Below are positions 1-5,817 of a stretch of 13,189 bases of DNA, piece after piece (position 1 is the stretch's first letter; each line of letters begins with the position of its first letter). A model generated the notes under the pieces. That model made no database searches, had not been told where the DNA came from, and worked only from the letters and a program-made list of their open reading frames with translations. Source of the stretch: an uncultured Campylobacter sp. (GTDB lineage: Bacteria; Campylobacterota; Campylobacteria; Campylobacterales; Campylobacteraceae); assembly GCF_937973075.1 (NCBI RefSeq), contig NZ_CALBWL010000038.1, positions 1-13,189 of the forward strand, in the 5' to 3' direction. The translations under genes were made by a program, and so were the position numbers.

Positions 1-416
1 GCCTCATCTGAATTAAATTTCGCCCCGCCCGATCTAAATTCTATATCCTCGGATCGGAATTCCGCCCCCCGAATATTAAATTTCGTTTTGTCAAATTTCA
101 CGACGCGACCGGGCAAAATTCCAAGCCCGCTGCGCGCGCCGAATTCCTCGCTTTGTTCAAACAGAAGCTGCATCCCAAGGCAGATGCCTAAAAAATATCT
201 GCCGCTTGCGACGAACTCTTTGATCGCAGCGTCCATACCGCTTGCGCGAAGCCTCTCCATCGCCTCGCCGAATGCGCCCACGCCCGGAAGCAGAGCCTTA
301 TCGCAGCTCAAAAGCTCCTCGGGGCTGCGCGCTAGGCAAAATTTAGCGCCGCAGAAGCTAAGCGCGTTCATCACGCTTTGGATATTGCCCGCGCCGTAAT
401 CCACGATACCGATCAA
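1..416 (-). CDS. hisH: Imidazole glycerol phosphate synthase glutaminase subunit HisH, 3' end cut by window edge
   Basis: Glutaminase subunit that supplies ammonia to HisF for imidazole-ring formation in histidine synthesis; cytoplasmic. About 139 residues are visible. The N-terminus reads IGIVDYGAGNIQSV, typical of HisH, followed by LPGVGAFGEAM (residues 43-53) and the nucleophile elbow GICLGMQLLFE with Cys79. The catalytic His and Glu would lie past the window edge. Start: TTG at 416-414, overlapping the pglF stop (TTGA), with GAAGGG at 423-428 six bases upstream. Upstream in-frame codons do not resemble HisH. After PGRVVKF (residues 102-108), where HisH proteins usually run straight to the VPHMGW region, there is an unusual stretch of at least 25 residues of charged/EF/KF repeats, rich in AAATTT and GAATTC words. 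A HisH paralogue serving surface-sugar amidation is a less likely alternative. Confidence 0.9.
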   Translation of the reverse strand, partial: MIGIVDYGAGNIQSVMNALSFCGAKFCLARSPEELLSCDKALLPGVGAFGEAMERLRASGMDAAIKEFVASGRYFLGICLGMQLLFEQSEEFGARSGLGILPGRVVKFDKTKFNIRGAEFRSEDIEFRSGGAKFNSDE

Positions 417-2218
417 GCCGTACCCTTCATATCGTTTAATCGGTGCGAAAACTCGGGCACGATACGCTTTAGCTTATCCGCGACCTGCACGTCCTCGCAC
501 TCCGAAAGCTCCTCGATCTGCGAGTTTAGCTCTTGTAGGTCGTATTTTGCGGAGTGGGTTACGAATATGGATTGGTACTTCGTGCTCTTGTCGTTTTCGT
601 CGATCAAAAGCTCCTCGTAAAGCTTCTCGCCGGGACGCAGACCTACAAATTTAATGCCCAGCTCCTCCTTGCCGGCAAGCTGCAGCATTCGCTTGGCAAG
701 ATCGGCGATCTTTACGGGCTCGCCCATATCCAGCACGAAAAGTTCGCCGCCCTGCGCGATAGAGGCCGCTTGAAGCACCAGCTGGCACGCCTCGCTAACG
801 AGCATAAAATATCTCGTAATCTCGGGGTGCGTAACGGTAAGCGGCTCGTTCGCTTCGATCTGGCGTTTAAATTTAGGGATAACGCTGCCGCTTGAGCCGA
901 GCACGTTTCCGAAGCGCACCGCGACGATCTGCGTGTCGCTTGCCGCGTCATTGGAATTTAGCGCGTAAAGCTCGCAGATGCGCTTCGTCGTACCCATAAT
1001 GTTCGTCGGTCGCACCGCCTTATCGGTCGAGATCAAAACGACCTTTTTCGCGCCATATTTTTTGGATAGATCGATTACGTTTTTTGTGCCGATGACATTA
1101 TTTTTGACCGCTAGATGCGGGTTAAACTCGCATAGCGGCACGTGCTTATACGCCGCTGCGTGCACGACTACTTCGGGATGAAATTCTGCAAAAACCTCCT
1201 CCAGCTCATGGCGATAAACGACGTTTATCATCTTTAACTCGTTGCGCGCGTCCGCGCCCGTAGCTTCGTTAATCGAGTAGAGGTTAAACTCGCTGTGCTC
1301 GACCATGATAAGACGCTTTGCGCCGAATTTTAAGCACTGCTTGCAAATTTCGCTTCCTATCGTGCCGCCCGCGCCCGTTACTAGCACGATCTTGTCTTTG
1401 ATAAAATTTTCAATCGCCTTGGTGTCGAGGTCTTTGGGCTTGCGCGCGAGCAGATCCTCGATTGATACGTCGCGGATCTTTTTGCTCTCATCCTCCAAAA
1501 GCGAAAAGAGCTTGATATCCTTTAGACCGTATGCAAAAAGCTCGTCATAAAGCTCCTTCAGCTCGTCCGGATACAGCGCCAGCGCGATGATCGCGGTTTT
1601 GGCGCCGCTATCTTTGATCATCTGCGGAATTTCGCTCTTAGCCCTGACGACGTAATTTTCGCAATACGTCCCTACTAGCTCAGGCCGCCCGTCCACGACG
1701 CCCACCGGATAGTAGTTGATATATTTTTGCCGCATACCTTTTAGGACGTGAAAGGTCTTGCTCGTAGCACCCACGACGATGCAGGGCTCGTTATTCGTGA
1801 TATTTTTCTTCTCACTTAAAAACATCCGCTTTGAAATTCTAATCCCACCGATTAAAATAAACGAGATTGCCGCATCGATGATGATGACCGAGCGCGGGAA
1901 GGGGTTAAAAATTTTACTCGCTAGAAAGAATAGGATCAAAAAGGTAAGCGCCGCCATAACGTGCGCATAAAAGAGCTTTCTCGCTTCATATAGGCCGAAA
2001 AATCTCCACGGAACTAAATAGATCCGTAAAAACCAAAAATAGAAAATTTTAATCGCCGTAAGACTCGAGGCGCTAAGCAGCGCGCCTTTATAGAATTCGT
2101 TGGGTATATCTCCGCTAAATCGCAGCAAAAACGCGATGTAAACGGAGAGGATCGAGATAAAAATATCTCCTAGCAAAAAAAACGCGAAGCGGCTAAATTT
2201 AGTGGGTTTTAACAGCAT
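413..2218 (-). CDS. pglF: UDP-GlcNAc C4,6-dehydratase PglF
   Basis: Membrane-anchored, NAD-dependent 4,6-dehydratase that converts UDP-GlcNAc to the 4-keto-6-deoxy sugar, the first step to UDP-diacetylbacillosamine. The protein has 601 residues (C. jejuni PglF about 590). The N-terminal third holds about four membrane segments (residues about 11-33, 50-70, 84-102, 110-126). A first Rossmann-like domain follows (VVGATSK, 148-154). The catalytic SDR domain has the nucleotide motif TGAGGTIGSE (281-290). The large-dehydratase family's TDK replaces the usual SDR Tyr-Lys pair at T398-D399-K400, with PTNIMG containing M408; these align with T395/D396/K397 and M405 of C. jejuni. LRPGEKLYEELL (528-539) is conserved. 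The ATG overlaps the pglE stop as TGATG. There is no strong Shine-Dalgarno, only an AAAGA-like stretch, so translation probably depends on coupling to pglE. Confidence 0.97.
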   Translation of the reverse strand: MLLKPTKFSRFAFFLLGDIFISILSVYIAFLLRFSGDIPNEFYKGALLSASSLTAIKIFYFWFLRIYLVPWRFFGLYEARKLFYAHVMAALTFLILFFLASKIFNPFPRSVIIIDAAISFILIGGIRISKRMFLSEKKNITNNEPCIVVGATSKTFHVLKGMRQKYINYYPVGVVDGRPELVGTYCENYVVRAKSEIPQMIKDSGAKTAIIALALYPDELKELYDELFAYGLKDIKLFSLLEDESKKIRDVSIEDLLARKPKDLDTKAIENFIKDKIVLVTGAGGTIGSEICKQCLKFGAKRLIMVEHSEFNLYSINEATGADARNELKMINVVYRHELEEVFAEFHPEVVVHAAAYKHVPLCEFNPHLAVKNNVIGTKNVIDLSKKYGAKKVVLISTDKAVRPTNIMGTTKRICELYALNSNDAASDTQIVAVRFGNVLGSSGSVIPKFKRQIEANEPLTVTHPEITRYFMLVSEACQLVLQAASIAQGGELFVLDMGEPVKIADLAKRMLQLAGKEELGIKFVGLRPGEKLYEELLIDENDKSTKYQSIFVTHSAKYDLQELNSQIEELSECEDVQVADKLKRIVPEFSHRLNDMKGTA

Positions 2219-3315
2219 CAGATGTTTTCTTTTACGATTTTTACGACGCGCTCGATCGTCTCGTCGCTCATATCGGTACCGCTAGGAAGGCAGATGCCGC
2301 GACTAAACATATCCTCGCTCGTGCCGTCAACTACGCTAAGTGCACCCGCGAAGATGCTTTGCAGATGCATCGGCTTCCAAAGCGGACGAGATTCAATGTC
2401 GGCTTTATTCAGGGCGTCGATAACCTTTAGATGGGCATTCTTTTTCTTAAATAGAAGCGTCGTAAGCCATCTGTTGCCCTCGCCGCCTTCTACTTCGGGC
2501 ATAAACTCCACGTCGGTGCCTCTAAACAGATCCTCGTAAATTTTAAAAATTTCGCGTTTTCTTTTCACGCGCTGCGGCAAGACCTCCATCTGGCCTACGC
2601 CGATAGCGCCTAATACGTTGCTTAAGCGGTAGTTATAGCCGTAGTCCTTGTGCTCGTAGTGAAGCAGCGGCTCGCGCGCCTGAGTGCTTAAAAATCTAGC
2701 CTTGGCGATTAGCTCCTCATCGTTTGAGATCAGCATTCCGCCGCCCGAGGTAGTGATGATTTTATTGCCGTTGAAGCTTAGCGCGCCGCATTTTCCGATA
2801 CCGCCTAACGCCCTGCCCTTATAAAATCCGCCCAGCGCCTCCGCGGCATCCTCGATGAGATCGATATTTTCATTAGCGCAAATTTCGCATATCTCATCCA
2901 TCTTCGCAGCCTGTCCGTAAAGATGCGTAACGACGAGCACCTTTGGCTTTTTCGGCGATTTTTTGATCGCTTCTTTAAGCAACTTCGGACTTAAATTCCA
3001 ACTCTCGTCGCTATCTATCAGCACCGGCACGCAGCGCTCGTAAAATATCGGATTTAGCGACGCCATGAAGGTAAACGTGGAGCCAAGCACCACGTCGCCG
3101 TCCTTTGCGCCGCTGCAGCGAAGCGCTAGATGAAGCGCCGCCGTGCCTGCGTTTAACGCTAGCGCGCCGCGCGTGCCAGTATAGGACTTCACTGCGTCTT
3201 CAAAGCGATTGACATATTCGCCCAAAGGCGCGATATAGTTGCTTTCAAATACCTTTTTTATATACTCAAGCTCATCGCCGCCCATATTCGGCGGGCTTAA
3301 AAATACTCTTGCCAT
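2218..3315 (-). CDS. pglE: UDP-4-amino-4,6-dideoxy-GlcNAc aminotransferase PglE
   Basis: PLP-dependent sugar aminotransferase of the DegT/DnrJ/EryC1 family. It uses glutamate to aminate the PglF 4-keto product and gives the substrate for PglD. The chosen start gives 365 residues. The N-terminus MARVFLSPPNMGG lines up with C. jejuni MRFFLSPPHMGG. LNAGTAALHLAL is the cofactor phosphate region, IEDAAEALGG carries the Asp that contacts the PLP ring nitrogen, and FNGNKIITTSGGG carries the Schiff-base Lys (residue 185 here, 184 in C. jejuni). The C-terminal GICLPSGT is conserved. Start choice: the first ATG (3321) directly abuts the AAAGG at 3322-3326, while the ATG at 3315 sits six bases from it and matches the family start. 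The stop overlaps the pglF ATG. A 120-nt gap separates it from pglD. Confidence 0.96.
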   Translation of the reverse strand: MARVFLSPPNMGGDELEYIKKVFESNYIAPLGEYVNRFEDAVKSYTGTRGALALNAGTAALHLALRCSGAKDGDVVLGSTFTFMASLNPIFYERCVPVLIDSDESWNLSPKLLKEAIKKSPKKPKVLVVTHLYGQAAKMDEICEICANENIDLIEDAAEALGGFYKGRALGGIGKCGALSFNGNKIITTSGGGMLISNDEELIAKARFLSTQAREPLLHYEHKDYGYNYRLSNVLGAIGVGQMEVLPQRVKRKREIFKIYEDLFRGTDVEFMPEVEGGEGNRWLTTLLFKKKNAHLKVIDALNKADIESRPLWKPMHLQSIFAGALSVVDGTSEDMFSRGICLPSGTDMSDETIERVVKIVKENI

Positions 3316-3398
3316 CTTCATCCTTTCTTAATCTTTAAATTTAACCTCACGCGACGCAAGGCTAAATTTAGCTTTCGGCATAAAATTTAAATGCTCGG

Positions 3399-3406
3399 AT
3401 TTTATC
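3399..3406 (-). promoter_or_regulatory. Possible sigma-70 -10 element upstream of pglE
   Basis: On the minus strand these eight bases read GATAAAAT, a full match to the Campylobacter -10 form (GNTANAAT), with an AT-rich stretch upstream and no clear -35, as is usual in this genus. It lies about 75-85 bases upstream of pglE, in the 120-nt pglD-pglE gap (3316-3435). It could give pglE-pglF-hisH an internal promoter. AT-rich gaps yield such matches by chance, so this is only a candidate. The rest of the gap holds the perfect palindrome GCTAAATTTAGC (3361-3372) and other AAATTT words, and no open frame resembling the wlaJ gene found here in C. jejuni. Confidence 0.3.
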
Positions 3407-3435
3407 ACTTTTAATGCTATAAATTTTAAATTCAG

Positions 3436-4032
3436 CTATTTTTTTTTAATCACACGAGCGGGCACGCCTACGGCTACGCTGTCGCTAGCTATGTCGCGCA
3501 CGACCGCAGCACCCGCGCCGATTATGCAGCGCTGCCCGATACTTAGCCTCTGAATGACGCTAGCGCCGATTCCAATGTGCGAAAACGCTCCCACCTTCAC
3601 GCCGCCCGCAAGCGCCGCGTTTGGGCTAATGTGCGCAAACTCGCCGATCTCGCACTCGTGCTCGATTACGACGCCAGAGTTGATTATCGCGCCGCGACCA
3701 ATTTTGGCTCGCGCGTTTATCAGGGCGCCTGGCATTACCACCGCGCCCTCGCCGATAGCGGCGCTTGGGCTGACGATGGCGCTTTGATGAATTAGCGTCG
3801 CTATCTCAAAACCGGCGCGCGCTACCTTCTCTTGGATCTTTGCGCGGGTTTTATTATCGCCGATTGCGATTATTACGGGGTGCTTCGGCAGATCCTCGCT
3901 AAATTTCAGCCCCGCTGCGTCGTCTAAAAAAATGACCTCGCTAAATTTAGCCCCACGTGCGGCTAGCGCGACATCCGCGACCACCAGCCCGTGTCCGCTT
4001 GCGCCGTAAACGTAAATTTTAGTTGTGCCCAT
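3436..4032 (-). CDS. pglD: UDP-4-amino sugar N-acetyltransferase PglD
   Basis: Acetyl-CoA-dependent N-acetyltransferase that makes UDP-N,N'-diacetylbacillosamine from the PglE product. The protein has 198 residues (C. jejuni 195). The N-terminal nucleotide-sugar domain begins KIYVYGASGHGLVVADVA and includes FLDD and IAIGDNKTR (56-63). A left-handed beta-helix of hexapeptide repeats follows from about residue 85, with the catalytic His in IEHE at H125, the same number as in C. jejuni PglD. The end VGVPARVIKKK is typical. The ATG lies inside the 3' end of pglC (14-base overlap), with GGAGA upstream in pglC. The last codons sit in a run of nine A on the coding strand (3439-3447) just before TAG, so slippage there would only alter or extend the tail. 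Confidence 0.97.
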   Translation of the reverse strand: MGTTKIYVYGASGHGLVVADVALAARGAKFSEVIFLDDAAGLKFSEDLPKHPVIIAIGDNKTRAKIQEKVARAGFEIATLIHQSAIVSPSAAIGEGAVVMPGALINARAKIGRGAIINSGVVIEHECEIGEFAHISPNAALAGGVKVGAFSHIGIGASVIQRLSIGQRCIIGAGAAVVRDIASDSVAVGVPARVIKKK

Positions 4033-4624
4033 TAAATTTCTCCGTCGTCGCCATACCCTCTTTATTCACACCCTCTTTCGCAAGCACCTTTTTTATCGTT
4101 AAAAGTGCGATCTTAAGATCGAGCGCGAAGCTTAAATTCTGCGCGTAATACGTGTCGAACTCAAATTTTTTCTCCCAGCTGATCGCGTTGCGACCGTTTA
4201 CCTGCGCAAGCCCCGTTATGCCCGGGCGCACGCTGTGCCTAAGGCGCTGCTGCGGCGAATAAAGCGGCAAGTATTCGATCAGCAACGGTCGCGGCCCGAT
4301 GAAGCTCATATCGCCCTTTAGCACGTTGAAAAGCTGCGGCAGCTCATCCAGGCTTAGCGCGCGGATCTTTTTGCCGTAATCGTTCAGCCGCTCTTCGTCT
4401 GGCAGAAGCTCGCCGTCCGCGCCGCGCTCGTCGCTCATCGTTTTAAATTTGTAAATTTTAAAAATTTGCTCATCAAACCCAGGGCGAGATTGCGTAAAAA
4501 TCGTGCTTTTGCTAATGTGCTTGCGGATCAAGAACCACGTAAGCGCCATCACGGGCGAAACCAAAATAATCAAAATCAAAGCCGCCGTAAAATCAAGCGC
4601 GCGTTTTAAAAAGCTCTTATACAT
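4019..4624 (-). CDS. pglC: Undecaprenyl-phosphate diacetylbacillosamine phosphotransferase PglC
   Basis: Small monotopic phosphoglycosyl transferase that moves diacetylbacillosamine-1-phosphate from UDP to undecaprenyl phosphate on the inner face of the inner membrane, starting the lipid-linked glycan. The protein has 201 residues (C. jejuni 200). A basic start and one hydrophobic re-entrant helix (about residues 11-32) contain Ser23-Pro24, the kink motif of the family. FKIYKFKTM, the catalytic dyad Asp93-Glu94 in LSLDELPQLFNVLKGDMS, GPRPLL and RPGITGLAQVNGRN follow. The C-terminus TTEKFNGHN is close to that of C. jejuni. The ATG overlaps the end of pglA by eight bases, with AGGAAA upstream; the 3' end overlaps pglD by 14 bases. 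Confidence 0.98.
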   Translation of the reverse strand: MYKSFLKRALDFTAALILIILVSPVMALTWFLIRKHISKSTIFTQSRPGFDEQIFKIYKFKTMSDERGADGELLPDEERLNDYGKKIRALSLDELPQLFNVLKGDMSFIGPRPLLIEYLPLYSPQQRLRHSVRPGITGLAQVNGRNAISWEKKFEFDTYYAQNLSFALDLKIALLTIKKVLAKEGVNKEGMATTEKFNGHN

Positions 4625-5744
4625 CGATAAATTTCCTATAAACCTCTAAATATTTTTCCGTGACGATCTTTTCGTCGTAATTTGCAAGCACCAGCTCGCG
4701 CCCGTTTCGTCCAAGCCTTTCGCAAAGCGCGGTATCGTTTAATAAAATTTCGATCTTTCGCGCAAGATCCTCCGCGTCGCGAGTGCGGCAGATTAAGCCG
4801 TTGACGCCTTCTTGCACCGCCTCGACGCAGCCGCTGCAGTCGCTCACCACGCAGGCTCGCGCCATGCTCATCGCCTCTAAAACCGTGCGCGGAAAGCCTT
4901 CCTTGTAGCTAGGAAGTGCCAGCAAGTAACTAGCCTTCAAAAGCTCCGGCACATCATTTCTGGCACCCAGATAATGCACCGCACCGCTTCGCAAAAACGC
5001 AGGATCGGCGGTGCTTTTATTGCCCGCAAAGCCCTCGCCTACGAAGACAAATTTCGCATCCGATCGATCTTTTAAAATTTCTGCCGCTTCGTAGAATTCT
5101 CTCACGCCCTTATGCCACATCGCGCGAGCTATCATCAGTACGATCTTTTTGCCGTGCAAATCCTCGCCCAGATCCGCCGCACTAACGATTTGGGGGTTGA
5201 ATCTTTCAGCATTTACGCCTACACTTTTAATCCTTATGACCTTTTGCTTCGCAATAAGCCCGCGAGATAGCATATAATCGGGATCGGCATCGTTTACAAA
5301 TACGCAAGCATCCGCCTGCGAAAATGAAAATTTATAAAGCTTCTCCAAAACCGCTCGTACGAGCCTTGTTTTAATATCATCGTCGATATAAAAACTGCCC
5401 AACCCCTCGACTAAGTTTATCACATATTTTATACCCGCCTCTCGAGCCGCCAGCGTACCAAACACGTTTGATTTGTGCGCAGCTGTTTGCAGCAGGTCCA
5501 AATTTAGCCTCTTTAACTCGCGTGCAAGGGCTTTGGTGTTGCTAAATACGGTAAGCGGATTTAGGCTAGCTCGATCAAGATCGTAAGTTACGGCATTAAA
5601 ATCGCGTGCTAAATCCTGCGTATAAGCGCCGCGAGGAGCGATTGCAAAAACCTCGTGCCCGCGCTCTTTTAAAGCCTGCATTATCGGGCGGCGAAAGAAA
5701 TGTAAGCTCATATCGGCATGGCTTAAAAACCCTATGCGAGCCAT
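4617..5744 (-). CDS. pglA: GT4 alpha-1,3-N-acetylgalactosaminyltransferase PglA
   Basis: Adds the first HexNAc (GalNAc in C. jejuni) to undecaprenyl-PP-diacetylbacillosamine at the cytoplasmic face. From the chosen start it has 375 residues (C. jejuni 376). The N-terminus MARIGFLSHADMS matches the family start. AAHKSNVFG, LVEGLGSFYID and IARAMWHKG are PglA-like. The GT4 E-x7-E signature lies in SYKEGFPRTVLEAM (E282 and E290). DCSGCVEAVQEGVNG contacts the nucleotide sugar in this family. Start choice: the ATG at 5753 directly abuts the AAGGA at 5754-5758 with no spacer, while the ATG at 5744 is nine bases from it and matches C. jejuni. The gene lies 73 nt after pglB; its start is overlapped, in another frame, by a short ORF with a stronger ribosome binding site. 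The 3' end overlaps pglC. Confidence 0.96.
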   Translation of the reverse strand: MARIGFLSHADMSLHFFRRPIMQALKERGHEVFAIAPRGAYTQDLARDFNAVTYDLDRASLNPLTVFSNTKALARELKRLNLDLLQTAAHKSNVFGTLAAREAGIKYVINLVEGLGSFYIDDDIKTRLVRAVLEKLYKFSFSQADACVFVNDADPDYMLSRGLIAKQKVIRIKSVGVNAERFNPQIVSAADLGEDLHGKKIVLMIARAMWHKGVREFYEAAEILKDRSDAKFVFVGEGFAGNKSTADPAFLRSGAVHYLGARNDVPELLKASYLLALPSYKEGFPRTVLEAMSMARACVVSDCSGCVEAVQEGVNGLICRTRDAEDLARKIEILLNDTALCERLGRNGRELVLANYDEKIVTEKYLEVYRKFIDV

Positions 5745-5785
5745 ATGCTGCATTCCTTGCTTGGCGTTGCGAGATTAAATTTCAT
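5732..5785 (-). CDS. Possible 17-residue leader ORF overlapping the pglA start
   Basis: A short frame with ATG at 5785-5783 encodes MKFNLATPSKECSIWLA and stops at TAG 5734-5732, just after the pglA start and in a different frame. It has the best Shine-Dalgarno seen in this half of the cluster, AAGGAG at 5792-5797 with a six-base spacer. pglA itself has only AAGGA. Ribosomes ending at 5732 would stop about 10 bases past the pglA ATG, close enough for re-initiation, so this could couple or limit PglA translation. It could equally be a relic of an older pglA start lost by frameshift, or chance. No homologue is recognised. Confidence 0.3.
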   Translation of the reverse strand: MKFNLATPSKECSIWLA

Positions 5786-5791
5786 AAATTT

Positions 5792-5797
5792 CTCCTT
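5792..5797 (-). promoter_or_regulatory. Strong Shine-Dalgarno (AAGGAG) in the pglB-pglA gap
   Basis: The minus strand reads AAGGAG, then six bases, then ATG (5785). This perfect site serves the 17-codon ORF at 5732-5785 and not pglA directly, whose ATG is about 47 bases further on. It is recorded because it decides which start in this 73-nt gap the ribosome is likely to use first. Confidence 0.5.
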
Positions 5798-5817
5798 AGC
5801 TTGCGGCAAAATTTTAT

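Noticed and set aside
88..399. 103-codon plus-strand open frame
   Set aside because: The minus strand encodes the conserved HisH motifs (IVDYGAGN, PGVGAFG, GICLGMQ) across the same bases.
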